From Mansonella perstans (lineage: Eukaryota; Nematoda; Chromadorea; Rhabditida; Onchocercidae): a DNA stretch of 64,000 nucleotides. The notes below the pieces were generated by a model, which saw nothing but the letters and a program-made list of their open reading frames with translations, was not told where the DNA came from and made no database searches. This document shows positions 39,108 to 53,600 of this stretch, one piece after another. The stretch is taken from positions 1-64,000 of the forward strand of contig JBAMDO010000057.1 in NCBI GenBank assembly GCA_037074765.1, read 5' to 3'. A program made the translations under genes and the position numbers. How positions within the stretch are numbered: the stretch's first letter is position 1; each line of letters begins with the position of its first letter.

Positions 39108-42100
39108 TCAAGACTCGTCCACATCTAGCGAACTTCGACATGTATGAAAACTATCACTTCCATGACTTCGATGCGAAAGAATAGAGTACGCTCGCCTACG
39201 AAAATCATTTCTCATAATCTTTTCGAGCTCACCTGGTGCTTGCTCATTTTTGAATTGTCCTGGTTGGAAGATCAGTTCTTCTTGAATAGAGTCTACTTGG
39301 CTGAAAATATTTAAATAATAAGCAAATTCATCAGTAAACAGCTGCTCAGATGAACTGCGGTCTTTTATTCCGTCACTTAACGAGCTGTGAACAGTGAAAT
39401 TTCACCTAAAATAATGTCCGTAATTGTAATCAATGCAAACTATTCATCGGATAAATTACATAAAAATTAATTTATAAGCAAAATGAATAAAGATCAACGA
39501 TGTGCCTTTTTTCTGCAGTATTTTGATTGTTTCTTAAGCCATTTCGAGCACTGACTGACGCGGTAATATCTGAAATTCGCGCCTGTCGAGCGAGAAAACG
39601 CTGCCGTTGAAGCTGAATGAAAATATTCGTCGGAATATCAGGTATCACATAGGCGACCATAGCTTTGACCATTGCTACTAAATGCTTAAAAATATTCATA
39701 AGCAGTACATTGTGACAGTAATGGACTCGAACTCATTTACATTTAAAAGGTACATCAAACTGAAAATTATATCAGTTTCATACTGAATACCATAAATTGT
39801 GCAAAGAAACTTGAAAGGACGATTGCGGAAGCAGCACTAAAATGGAGTATTGAAACACTTAAAATAAAAGCTACTATAAATATATGTAAAAATGTATTTT
39901 TCAAATAAGTTCATTCAAAAATATTCCTAACTTCCTTCTTAAATATTAGACAAATGTTTGCAAAACCCATACTATTAACATATGTTTTTAAAGAATAATG
40001 AAATTTTAAATCTTTTCATGAAAGAGAATTTTTCCTTGCAGCAAGAAGAGCGAAGCATTCGCGCTATTATTATTTTTGCTCCATCACACAATATAAATTA
40101 CTAATTCCAAGAGCAATCATTGTAGCTTCTACTTTGAAACCAATGTTTTCGAAAATTATATATTGGCTCAAATCAATTATTAGAACTGTGCATTTGTTAC
40201 GCGAAATGAACTTGCCTCGAAAATGAGGACAAATGCCAAGCGAAAAGTAAAAACAATCCACCACTGCATGGTGAAACCATAATCATCATCGCAGTTTGAA
40301 GACGGAGCGATAGTACAAGGTAGATTTCTATAGTCACGAAATCTGATAAATTGTAAAGAAATTAGAAAAGATGTAATTTCTGTAAAGAAAAAGAAAATTT
40401 TTCTGTAAAGAAAAAGAAACTAATAATAGCAAAACAAATAAAAGTCCAGGCAGGACTAACAAGATCAACAAAATGCCGTTTCTTTATTTATGCTACATGT
40501 CCATCAAGCTTATGGTAGTGGCGCTTATATTATCAAAGGGTAATTCTCTTTCATTTTTTTCAAAAACTTTGAAAACAAAAAGAAATACACTAGCTTTATT
40601 TCATTTTTGATTTCCTAAAAATAAATATATAAGCTCATATTTTTTCAAATGATCAGTGAATAGAAAGCATCAGTCATAAGAAGAAATGCTATTTCAATTT
40701 TATGGAGTGACTTACCTACAAACAGTAATGTTATCATTCTTGAATTCGCTCCATTTCACAAAAATCCCTGATGAATCATAAAAGGAGAGTGAATTGTTCA
40801 CATATCCGTACAAATTATCATGCATATACACAAACCGATACACAAAACGTGGTATGAAGTCGCTTGTGAATGCTATGATACAAGCCTTAAAACAGAAAAT
40901 TGCGTTGTAAAAAAAACAAACGAACTGTTGCCTATTCATTTCATTATTTAGATATCGCAGTATTAATCTCAACTGAATAAGGCATTAAACCAATATTTTC
41001 CAGATAATAAGTTTTGGATTTTTGGTTGAGACCTTTATTAAAAATGATAATGAAACTTACATTAACAACGACCGCTGCTTTGCTAATCATGTTCAAAATA
41101 GGCAACCAAATACCAATATCACGTGCTCGTTCCGGCACAGGACGTCGAGTGGCAACAATATATTTGTATGCATCAACCCGAATTTCAAGAATATTATTCA
41201 TCAAAGCGAAAAGTGGTGCAAGTGGAAAAGCCGACACAAAAAGAGTTACAAAGCCAAATTGCATTACTGAAAAAACTTCGTTCTGTCTAAGAAAAAAATA
41301 TTCAAAAAGGTGCTGATTCCTTTTATTAGAATAATTCAACAAAAGATTCATTTTTCTCTACAAAAATAGGACTGAAAAAAGTCAGAAAAATTTTTTTACG
41401 AATCAGGTACAGGCGAGATCAGAATTACAGTGCTTTTCATTTAGAGCGTGTTCGGATCGTTTTCTTTCTAAAGAGAACTATATTACAAGAAAAGAGAGAT
41501 CATTTTGACTTCTAATTCTAATTAAAAACCAACCCATTTCCAGGTATTCATCAAATAAGAATTGTTCTTGTGTAGGGTTGAGTATATAATCTTGCTCCCA
41601 TCTAGCTATTCCATCCTTTCTAGTCATCAATTCATAATTTGTCCTTTCGTTTCGTTGCTTTTTAGTTTCCAATAATCGCAGCGAGCGTAACCAAGTCATA
41701 AGCACTCTGAAAACCAATTAACTTTATAAATGAAAAGTGAGAAATGTTTGCTAAAAACCAAACTTTTGTTTCAAACTGATTTTGAAAATCTCCTTATAAA
41801 ATTATGTAAAAGCCAAAAAAATACTGCTTACGGCCAAGCAAATTCCACAAGGCCATTCCAGAACTGTTTACCACACATGATGATTGCCAGCTGTATTACA
41901 AGCTCGACCATACAACCAGCTGGATCACATTCTTCTGGCCGAAGACCGAAATAATGTTTTTCAGGTAAGCCTGACAAACTACAAAAGTCTTCTTATAATG
42001 GTTAAAATTAATTATATACTATTTGCTATATCTACTACACATCAGCATAGGCATAAAGAAAACGCGATTAAATCGATGAGAAGTGGAAAAAATATTTGCT

Positions 42101-45100
42101 ATCCTTCCAGACAAGTTCAAGTTTAGATGCTGACAAAATTCATAATGACAGAAAGCTAAGATAGGTTTACCTAGATTTAACTTCGAAATATAACACCCCT
42201 CGTAAAATAAGAACTGTAGAATTATCCAATTATCTAGTTAAAAAGAAGCTAAGCTTTCAACGTCAACATGCCGTTTCTGAACAAAATACTTGCGACAAAA
42301 TAAAGGAAAATGACTATCGAATTAAGTTGAATGAGAACTTCTAAACGATCTGAGAATAATTCAAGTAGGAAAAAATCTATTTAAAAATCAAAATTGCGAT
42401 AGTTTGTCCGTTTACAATAAAGAAAATTAGGTTAAAAGAAGCGTGGATGAATTTGAAATGCGTAAATGACACAAAAGATTGCTTGACAGTTATTATCGCT
42501 ACGATTAATTAATCTCACAAAGAAAACGATAAAGAGGAGAAATAGTAAGGCGAATAAATTTATGAACAGTCCTAATTAAGCAGAAAAAATTATTTCTGAT
42601 CATAATATACGCCAATCAAAGGTACTCGAAAATGAATAAATGAAAATATCTTCATGAAATAAAAAGTGAACAAAATGGCACCGTACGTACGATGCAGTTT
42701 GTTTTGCTTATATGGTAATTCAACATTTAAATCCAACAATTTCAAAACATACTTGCCCTTTACGAAAGCAATGTAAAAGATGGATGAGTAGTAGTTGATA
42801 AACTGGAATAAATAAACTTTAAATGTGTAACTGTTATCGAATTCAAGTTGCGTCCTCGGGCATTCCCAATCTGTTAATTTTAGCGCCAGATAAGAATAAA
42901 ACTAAAAACATAAAGCATGTCAGGTTAGCTAATAAAACTTTGACAAACAATAGCTTCATTTTTCCTTCTTAGTATCTCTCTCAAGTTAGTATAACAATTT
43001 AGAAAAATATGAATGCTATGAATGCTATATGAAATTTTGAAATCTTTGTTCGGCATTAATGTCCTTGCGCTAATACAATATTTTCTTAGCTTACATTAAG
43101 AATTTTAAACATGCGCTGAAAGAAAAGATTCACAAAAACTGCTAAGAGTTTTGACTAAATCAATAAAATTGTTAAACATACGTAGCTCATTGCTAAAATA
43201 ACAACTAAATTCAATGTGGCAGCAGTAGTGAATGTGAGAAGATTTGCATATGGTTTCATTTTATCCACTCGATAAAGAACTTGAGAAAATACGATTCTAT
43301 AAATTATAATACCAGTAACAAATGCTATCACGAGAAAGAGCTGCAAAAAGAAATAAGTGATCACATGCTTGAAAAAAATTGAAAAAAACGTTGCATCATT
43401 TTGCTCAATGTAATCCATCGTAATAACAGTTGATATACGGAAAAAAATAAACAACTTGAATTCCAAAAAAAAAAATCACACTTAGCATTTTCTAAAAATA
43501 ATGAAACAACTTCAGCAGATTATCCAAACTATTAAAAAAACTCACAAAGAACAGAACAGTTATGCCGGATCCGACTAAATGTAGAAATCTATAACTATAT
43601 GCTAAATAAGGCTCCAGCTGCTGCGTAACCGGATTGATTCGCATTGTTTTCGCTTTTTTAACACGTAACTGGTATTCAGGTCTGACTGTTTCCTGAAACA
43701 AATAATTCAGTAAACTGAGCAAAAATCTGAATCTCTGTTTAGAAACACAAGTGAACAGATAGGAGCGATAAACGCAGTCAATCAACAGTTTTTGTTAAGA
43801 GATGAGAAAAAAGGAAATTAAAAAGGGAGTGCGGTATAACAAAAGAATAAGGAAAAGAAACCTCACAAAAATAAAAAAAAAAACTTCGCAAGAACCTCGT
43901 CAACTAAGTGGTATCATTAGAACAATTATGTCGATTATTGCTAACCAAATTTGGCGAACTGAAAAAACACTCCAGACTTATCAGGAGTGGTCTTGTGCCC
44001 CACAACAATAATGCATTAATACACTTTGAGTCAAGGACTTACAAAAACAGACCTATAGAGAATTTACAATTTTTCCACAATGTAAATATTCACTGCAGTC
44101 TTTTTTAAAAAAAAAAATGTACAAAACCTCGTCAACTTCAAAATCAAGCAAGCCCCACTTCCAAGCCACTTCAGCGTGATATCTTTTCCATCCTTCCAGA
44201 AACAGCGTTGCAAATATACTCATTATGGCAGAAAATATAACGGTCGAAGTATTATCAAACACATATGACAACTGCAACCCAACAATAAGAAACAAATAAA
44301 TTACAAAAAGGACCACTGAGTATCAACGATATAAATGCAGTAAAATGTAGGCAGAAAATAAATAAAAAATGAATGCAAAAACAGTAAAGTACATTTCCAA
44401 GAAATACGAACAGAAAGGAAACAGCAAGGAATGTACTGTTTTGCTTCAACTGGTTTGAAAAACTTTTTGAATTATCATTCTTAAAACAGTCACATACCTT
44501 TGCATAAATACAACTAGAATTAAGTCGAGTATAATCACAATACTTATCACATGTCGGACATAATATCACTTCAGCACCAATTCCATCACTACCACAAATG
44601 TCATTACTGGAAAAAAAACATAATTCCAGAATTTAGAAAAGTTTAAATGTTAAAATTCAAAATCTGGAATTTAGTCAAGCTGTAAAAAGTTATTTAATAA
44701 ATCACGAAATGTTCTAAAACATCGGATTCAAAATCAAGAGTCTCTAAACTTGTTGTCTATTAACTTCGTTCTTCTGTTTCATATTGCTTACCACCTCTTC
44801 AACTTCTAGTAAGTCTTCAAATCTATTTCTTAATAACTTTCTCAAAAATATCAAGATAACTTCCCTAGGCATTAAAATTAAATTACAAGTACTCCACAAT
44901 TTCACGTCCTCGTCGACATTAATATTAACTTTTAAGTAGTTATAAAAGATTTAATTAGTATTCCCAATTAAATTTTAAGTATTTCCTGCGTTGATGTGCA
45001 AAAAAAACAACGTCGAAATTTGGTGAAAAGATTAAAGCGTATAAATGACTAAAAGCCGTAAAAAAAGTAAAAACTGAATAAAAATATATCGCTACTTATA

Positions 45101-48100
45101 GAGAAATAAAAGTAAACCTCGGTATGTCCTCTGAAATTGTTGATAATCCATAAGCGAAACATAAAACGCCGATGATAGAAGCAATTATTAAAATTTTCGT
45201 ATAGTAACCTAACCAGACAAAATACCATCCAATTTTCGAGCCAAAATATTTCCTATAAACAATGTTCCAACAGATTTTCCTGTTGGCAGAACGTTTAGAA
45301 GCAAATCCGAAATTTCACACAGGATTTCATCAATCCACTATAAACTCTGCGCTAGTAACCTTTATCATTAAATTTAGCTAGAAACGTAAAAAAGATAAAT
45401 CACATTCAAAAGTGGCTTTGATTAATAAAATACATCAATCAATTTGCATCATTGAATCAACAATAGCAGTATCATAAGCTCAGTCTTTATCGCTATGGAA
45501 ATTTAAGAAATCCAGATAAAATGAATTTCCCAATAAATGGGAGAAAGAGAAGATGAGAAAAAAAAAGCTCACTTTATTAAAGAAAGTGGCTGATACTTGT
45601 AAACGTTTGCAATACGAGCCCAATGCCAGTACAAAAATTCACGATCGGTACTTTTTGTAGCATTATACTTATTCCAACCACAGTTCTACAAACAAAAAAC
45701 AAAAGAAATGACAAAAAATTACTACTGTATAAAGGACACACTGAAATATCGATAAAAGATGACGAATAAAAAACCCAGCCATCCAATTATTTATAATAGA
45801 GTAATAAGTAATGAAAGTTTACAATAAGACTAATTAAAAAAACCAGTCAAATGAGACCACAATGCTGCGTGCCCAAATTTCGTAAAAATATTTTAATCTG
45901 ATATGTAGATGTTACCTCATGCAGAGGAAAAGCAGACGTATATGTACCATTCTTGATCAAACGTTGTATGCCAACGCGATATCCTTCAGCTTCGTGCGTG
46001 TCATATCTAGTCCGAATTAACAAGTCATATACTAGCCGACTTCGTTCCGAATCGTCAAAAAATGTATCTGGGTTTTCATGACCAACATAACTATAAAAGA
46101 AAACACAAATAAATCCTACAGTTTCATGTAAATACCAAAATGATATAATTATATAGATTACGAAAACGATGATACTGCTGTCTTCGTTACTAAATCACAT
46201 ATTTATAGATCTGTATACCTAGCCCAGCCATTTTCGACAACATATCTTGATTCTTTTCATAAATCCATGTCTGGTTTGGTGCGAATGCTACCGCTTGTCA
46301 GGTTTACAAATTAAAACAAAAAGTTAATAAAAAGAAATACCATTCCAAATAAGCTGTCACAAAGGGAGCTGTAAAATAATTTGGCTCTTTTAATCGTTCA
46401 TTTGTCTTCTCATCAAATGTCAAGAAACGAAATCTTTTCATAAATTTGTCCAAAATCCCTTCTAAAACAGTTCGTTCCTGAAATACAACAACCAATATTT
46501 TGCATCATTCATTGTAAATCTTTCACAGAAGAGTTATAAACGTGGTTTTCCCTATTGCATGGATATTAATGGTTTAACGGGGAATAAAATATAAAAGCTT
46601 AGTGACATTACTAACTTCTACAACTTTAAGTTACAAGAAAGCAGTTGTATACTGCTCATATTTCTTAATAAAATCATACTTCGTGAAATAGCTAATTTCA
46701 ACATAACGAAAATAAACTAACTTTCACATCGCTTTGAAGTACTGGCATTTTCAAGCAAAGACTTTCAGCTTGTTTCATCAGCAAAAAAAATGGTGCATGA
46801 ACTAATACAAAATGAATCCCTTTGCAATACTGAAAACAATATGTTTCAGGAATTGCTGCAATTACAAGAATCGTTTTTCTGTAAAATCTTGTTCACTTAT
46901 CTGACATCAAAAACTTCTTGAGTAAAAACTTCCCAGTAAATGAAGCTTAACTCTTCCCTATGACTAAAAATGCAGCCCTACATTGTTTCAGATTCATTTA
47001 ATGTCAAATTAAACATTTAAACTTCCAACCAAGGAAATATGATGTGAAATCTTCCCAAATAATACTGAGTGAAAGTCCGAAATTCCAGAACAAGAATAAA
47101 ATTATTCCTTTGGTTGATCAATAAGAATAAACTCAGAAATTATAAGAGTGTCTACCAATAAATTCAATTATTTACTGTCAATATTAACTAATTTTAGCAG
47201 CATTTTTGACTTGCCAAAAATACTTAGAGCTATAAAACTTGTATTACGAAACCATACCTTCCCTTCAACATGTTCTAATTCCAATCCTAGCTGCTTTAAA
47301 TTTGTTTCGTATTGCAGGCGTTTATTTATTTTTTTCTCCACTCTTGATCTTGCATAACAACTCTATAACAATACCATATGAGATGTATTGATTTTCCCAA
47401 AACTGATAGTTTTCGAAAAAAGTGTTCTCATTATCTTGATCCAAACAGTGTGATATTGTTGGTTCAGCGCAATATACAATATCAGGCATGCCTGCTGAAC
47501 TATGCTGCACATAGTAAATTCGAAAATATATCAATGAGTTAAGCATTAGAAAATATTATCTTAAGAAAATGAAAAAAAATTAAGTACCAAATTATTAAAA
47601 AAATAATTTTAAAGTAATATTTACATCTTCTTTATCGTTTATACTGGATTCTTCTTCAATTACTCCATCGCATTCATAGGTAAGAACGTAATCAATTTTC
47701 CTTTTACCGTCTTTAAAATATATGCTCTGAAAATTATTTCGCTGAGATTTCGAAATTTCGGACATCTCCTGAAAAAGGGATTCAAGAATAGAAAACTGAT
47801 CGGACGACTAATCAAAACAGTTCTAAAAGAATTACATAAAAATATTTTTTGTCAATAGAAGCCAAACAATGTCCGCTCTGCTCATCCTTCATTTGTTTTC
47901 TAGCCAGAACTAATGTATAAAAATACTTCCTGCTATTTAAGTCCGATTATAAATTCTCAACCTTCCTATTCATATTTCGAGAAGCAAAATCTCCACCTGC
48001 CTTTCTCCATCATTAATATCCATTACTAGTGATTCACACTCAAAACAATCAATACGCTTCAAGCGATGCCTTCGATTACTGCCAAGCGACGTTCCTATAA

Positions 48101-49289
48101 AATGAATTTTAATTTGCACAGTTGATGATCCGAACAAATAATGAATTGCGGAATTTGTTTCATGCATGCATTATAATGGCAGAAACATGGTTAGTATCAA
48201 TTATTTAAAAAACAAATTATATGTGAAAATACATTAAAAATATCGTAAAATATGAAGCAAAAAAAATGAACCAAAATGTGCGAAACACACACAATAATAA
48301 CGGAGTAATAAGAAAATAGTAAAAAAAATGAACCAAAATGTGCGAAACACACACAGTAATAACGAAGTAATAATAGCAAAAAAACGAACCGAAATGTGCG
48401 AAATACACAGTAATAACGAAGTAATAAAAAAAATAGCAAAAAAATTCATTAGAAAAACTTATTTTAAATTATCAAACAAAATTTCGATGTCTTATTCATA
48501 ACAGAAATGTACATCAGCTATTTTTGCGGTTCCTCATAGAAAAACATTTATTTTTTGTAAATAATAGCAAAAACATCTATCTTAAATTAATATTTTTATA
48601 ACTGAACTTCGATGAACAAAGAAAATTAAAAAATTTACCTCTCAAATATATTTCATTTAAGAACTACACTAATTTATCCACAATTCAATGTAGCAAAAAT
48701 TTGCAAAAGTTTTGAAATTGTCAAGATTTATTGATCTATTTAAAACATGTATCTCATCCAATTTTTAGACAATGTATGCATCAAATTGACTTGTAAAAAT
48801 TCATTCTTGATGCGAATTATTTTTTATATGATGACTCAACTTATAAACCATAAAGAAAAATTTGATGCATTTGTATGAGTATACGCTTATGAAAAGTACA
48901 TTCGCATTTTATTTCAAATAATTTTTTGTTTATTTTCAAACTTTGTTCATCCTTTTATTTTAGCCTAACCATTGCTCTGTTCTGTAAAATAATTATTCCA
49001 CTTATTCTTCATTAAAAACCCTATTTTTATTGAAAAATTACTAATAATCACAAAAATAGTTAACAACTAAACCATTCAAGTTATGATTAAACAATGAATC
49101 ACCTATCTCTGCAGTTTAAAATATAAACTAACAGATAATTTTTCATTCTTTTCTTCTTCTATGAAATGAAAGCAATGGCTGTTTAAAACAAACACAAGTA
49201 GTAAGTACAAGCGATTTGATCCCATATCAAGTACCTGATTCCATAATGGCTTTTGTCGATGATGATATGTTGTCAGATATTTCATCCAT
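39108..49289 (-). CDS. Anoctamin (TMEM16) Ca2+-activated channel/scramblase family protein, complete
   Basis: Exons: 49289-49235, 48094-47997, 47768-47625, 47504-~47410, 47362-47258, 46829-46722, 46477-46341, 46090-45916, 45685-45573, 45252-45118, 44606-44498, 44271-44128, 43692-43546, 43340-43182, 42901-42753, 41978-41832, 41706-41534, 41266-41061, 40885-40716, 40342-40216, 39684-39560, 39300-39108; about 1,000 residues. Phases agree everywhere except the short intron near 47,400. Family landmarks: [15 protein letters not shown] in the cytosolic N-terminus; QPLSLIKKYFG before TM1; [13 protein letters not shown] and [105 protein letters not shown]. The six Ca2+ ligands seen in TMEM16 structures have counterparts (Asn and Glu in FWNGLVEF, two Glu in DEYLEM, Glu and Asp in LEIRVDA). 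These proteins are ten-helix dimers carrying chloride and/or lipid; sequence alone does not tell which. C. elegans has anoh-1 and anoh-2; I cannot say which this matches. Confidence 0.95.
40208..40215 (-). other. GC-AG intron donor in the anoctamin gene
   Basis: The exon ending ...LAFVLIFE is followed by GCAAGTTC, the consensus form of a GC donor (AG|GCAAGT). Only this site restores the conserved FE-H-L-V junction with the next exon (39684). The nearest GT (four bases on) would break the frame. Confidence 0.75.
48268..48442. repeat. Three-copy tandem repeat (units about 56-62 bp) in anoctamin intron 1
   Basis: Units begin GAACC[A/G]AAATGTGCGAAA and contain CACACA[A/G]TAATAACG[G/A]AGTAATA. 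The minus-strand frames reading CFAHFGSF / VFRTFWFI are products of this repeat. Confidence 0.85.
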
Positions 49290-50635
49290 CGTGATTCATG
49301 TTCTAAATGTAAGCAAAGATTGACTAAATGATCAAAAAAGTATAAAACACTCGCCAAAAATCAAATAGAAAATCAACTGATCGCGATTAAATATATAAGG
49401 CTGAAATTAAGTTAAGAATTAATAAAAAGAAATATTTCAAATTAGAAATTAAAAATGAAATTATATAATATTAACAATGGAATTATATACATATTAACAA
49501 TAAAATTATATGAACGAATAATTAGATGAGAGTTTGAACGGTGGATTCATTCACCGTAAGAACAATGATAGCAATAAAACAAATAAAATGCAATAATTAT
49601 GTAAATGAAAAAATATATTAATGAATAAATTACAAAGAAACTATCTACGAACATTAATCTATTCTATTCCATTTTCTGCTTCAATTCATTCTAACTTTAT
49701 ATTGTTTTTCATTTCTTTTTGATTAAATTTTTCAATTAATTTTTAATCAATCTAAGCCAATGCATAGAAGAAAATCACAAATAAGTCGACGTGCATACTA
49801 CAAGAAATAAGCATTTATATCTATATTACTATTCTTATCTCAATTTCTTGAATTTCCATCTTTTACCATTTAGATTTAATGTGAACTACGTGAAGCAAAG
49901 GTTGTTAATAAAACGTGCACTCAATCTAATATCTTTTTATCTTCTATATTTTAGCATATTTTGAGATGTAAGCATCAGAAGGATGACATCAGAAGGAGCA
50001 TCAGAAAGATCTGTTTCCCAACATTCACACTACTATCCTCAGATTCTCGCACCCATATTGCATATATGCAACCTGAATTTTTTAATTTGCACAATCGAAG
50101 CCAATGTTCTGTTGGTGCGAAACCATTATGCAAATTGGATGATTCAAAACGTGATTTGGATGTTTAAAAATATTTATTGCACGTGTAACGTGAGGAGCAT
50201 TTAATTTACGCCAATATATAGAAGTGATAGATTGACGGAATATTTCTGACAATTGATTGAAGGAGCAATTCAAAGAAATGATAATTTTTATTGATTTATT
50301 CAATTACAAGTGGAATGCAGAAAGAGAGATATGTTCGTTTGGTTGTCACATTGATTCAAAACTTTCACTTGATTGATCTAGACTAACTGAAAGCAATGGT
50401 CATTAAAAGTTTTAGATCGTTTCTATTGGTCATTAGTTAATATCTTGCAAGGGCTATTACAGGACAGTATGGTACTTCGTAATAATCATTTGAATATGAA
50501 AGTGTTAATTGGCATTGCAATATATGTAAATGTCTGTTTTCATTACCATTTCTTTCTTCTATAATATTCGTTTTTTTTTTTTTTTTTTTTTTTTTTTTGA
50601 TTTTAAAGTAAAATCAAGTAAAAATGGATAATTAA
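49290..50635. other. Intergenic: anoctamin 5' flank and micro-exon gene 3' flank
   Basis: No exon seen on either strand. Contains a T28 run at 50571-50598, which reads as A28 on the minus strand about 40 bases past the micro-exon gene stop. Frames at 49961-50303 overlap on both strands and lack splice support. Confidence 0.45.
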
Positions 50636-53600
50636 TTAACCAGAATTTGAATAAACATCCTGATCCATTACAAATGAATTTGTTAGTGCTGTGTTATATT
50701 CTGTTGAAATTCCTGATACCATCGATGAATCACTTTTAACTACAATAATCATTACCAGAAATGGTTTATGTTTTTGAAGTGTTGTTGAAATGAAATTTAT
50801 GTCTAAATTACACAAATATACTCTTCACAATACATTAAATATATCTTAAAATTTTAGCAAATGAATTGCTATTTGCAATAAGCTTAGTTGAATGCTTTCA
50901 TTTATTCTCGAAAATGTTTTGATAGAATAAATTAAAGCGCAAAAATTAAGCAAACATACTTTCAATCAGTTTCTGATCATAATGATATTCAGGAATAGAA
51001 TTCTCATTGATACCTGAAATATGCAAAAAGGAACAAAATAACTGAATTGGATTAACAACTCTTACAACTGTAATATATGTTTCGATTTTATTTCATTAAT
51101 AAAAATGTTTAATTGTTGCAAAATAAACAAAGATAGATGATACTATTTGAGTAAAACTTACTTTTATCCATAAATGTAAGTAATTGTTCTATGTTATCAA
51201 GATGCTGCACTGGCATTATAGTTTTGCTTACAGAAACCGAATCTTGAATTATTTATTTGATTATATATAAGAATTAAATTTTAGAAATGATATTTCAAAA
51301 AATGAATTTCATATGATTTACCATTATCACTCGACGTAAATAACGATAATTCATCCTCGCTCGTTTCGTTCCCATTAACTTATTAGTTGAAATTATTAAA
51401 ATAGTATTTGTGCAAAAAAGAATTAGTATTTATTTAGTTAGTTCTAGAAATTTTGAAAGATATTTAAGTAGTAAAAACTTAATAAAAAATTTTAAAAAGC
51501 GAGTAAAAAGAATGAACTGAAAAAGCATTAAAAAAGCCATTAAAAAAGCTTACTTTCTTGAAGAAATTCTAGAGAATCACTAATGTACTTGCAACGAAAT
51601 TTTGGTGGGCGTCCTAAATTTGAAACTATTTTGAATTTAATGATCTTGTTCACAAAACATAACTTATACGATAACATTAAGCTACGGAAATTAAATAAAT
51701 CTCACATGTATGTTGAAAAAGTTTACTTCAATAAATTCTGAAAAAACTCTAATGCACAAAATCCTACGTGTATAAATATCGCTCGAAATAGTGTTGTACG
51801 TATTAGTGTCGGAGATTTCATCGATACTGCACGGTATTTCCTGCTCTGTAGAATATATGATCTGATCTTTTTTATTTCTTTGAAAATACTTTATTTCACT
51901 TCATATTTTTTTTCTAAGGTAATCTCTCCAACATATGGTGTGAATATGACGATTGCTACGCTATTGTTATATAACTAAGTGTTGTAGATGTTTCAGTACA
52001 AATTTCTTGAAATACATCATTGAAAAAAAGTTTGAAAGATGAATTAACATTGAAAAAAAAGCAATTTTTATGACGATAATTGTTATCACTATTCACTGAC
52101 TAATTTACTTGGAAATTTATCATCATTTCATCCTCATAACAAATCATAATTACTTGAAGATTTATCGTCATTCCGTTCTCATAACAAATCATAATTTTTG
52201 GCTTTAAACAATTAGGCATTATAACATTTGAAAATTACTTTAAGGCCGATATGATGAATAATTTAGTGAATAATTTGTTTCATTTACTATATCATTAATA
52301 TCTTGATGATGAGAGCAGTTTTTAAAAAGTACCAAATGCACTAACTTTTTTTATACCAACTTTTCAAATGTTTCTTTATTTCTTTATTTTCCAGAGAAAA
52401 GACATTTATGTTCCTGTTGAAGTTTCATGACTTTTTCTACCTTTTCCTCACTTTTATAAAAGTAAGTTTCAAATAAAACTCCACTATTATGGGAGCAAAT
52501 TTCAGATCTCAATTCCACCAGATTGTCAAATAATCTTACCTGCACTTAGCTCTTCATCGAGGCTTTTTAAATCATCTGTAATACCGACATTTTGTTAGCT
52601 CATGCTTTTGATCATGTGTAAATCTCATATCTTGTCATTCACCTTTTATATAAAGGAAAAACTGCAAATTGATTGTAGTTTTAAATTATTTACTTAATTT
52701 GGCGATTGCACGTTCGCTCTCATATTCAATTTCAACATCTACTTCAGATTTCGGTTCTGTGTAATCAGAATAGATTAAATGCGTCTCACGACCTGAAATT
52801 ACGCCCATACCGAATCTATACGTATTGTCTTTAAATTGTTGCAATTCTAATGTAATACTTAATTCTTTTTGAATCAACATAAATTTCAAATCAGTTGATA
52901 TTTATCTATTAAAAGCATTTTTTTCAATATGAAAACACGTGTCGAATAATTTTAGTTACGTGATTACAATCTTTTCAATATTAGAAAACCAATAAGCATA
53001 AATTTCCAGCGTAATGATATTTGGCAAGCATTTAATGAAAAATATATGAAATGCGACGAACTAAATAAGCAGACTATACCTTCATTTCGAATTTTCCAAA
53101 GTGCCGGATTGCCTAAAATTGAACAGAACTTGAAAAATTTAACTTGGATGTTCAATGGTTGAAAGGTGAGCAAACTTTTATAAAAAAGACAAAAATATCC
53201 ACCAAATATAGAGCACCATGGTCGTCCATCATACTCAACATCAGTCTCTGATGGAGGTTCATCATATTCAGAATAAATTAAACGAACTTCGCGGCCTAAA
53301 GAAACTTAGCTATTTTTGAAAACTTTATGCAAATTCTTGTTTTTATCGTATACTTTGTAATTGCTATTCTAAATTACATAGATCTTCATCAAAGCATTTT
53401 ATCAATCCAATATAACTTGGTGAAAATATATATATTGAAAAGGTTCTTAGCTGATCTCTTGAGACAGACTGGCAATACACGTCAATCAATTCCGGTTCAA
53501 GCCAAAATTATTAAAATGCAACATAATATGCTGGACAAACCATCAGTTTTTTGGTCGTAAAATTTTTTTTGGTCGCTCATTTCAACACTCGTTTCGGAAG

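Noticed and set aside
42748..42755. A second GC donor (G|GCAAGT) in anoctamin
   Set aside because: The GT four bases on (GGGCAA|GTATGT) with acceptor TTTTGTAG at 41979 gives the conserved VKGNLSGLP...EEC reading.
48197..48449. Minus-strand frames with repeated [15 protein letters not shown]
   Set aside because: Products of the intronic three-copy tandem repeat, open in all three frames.
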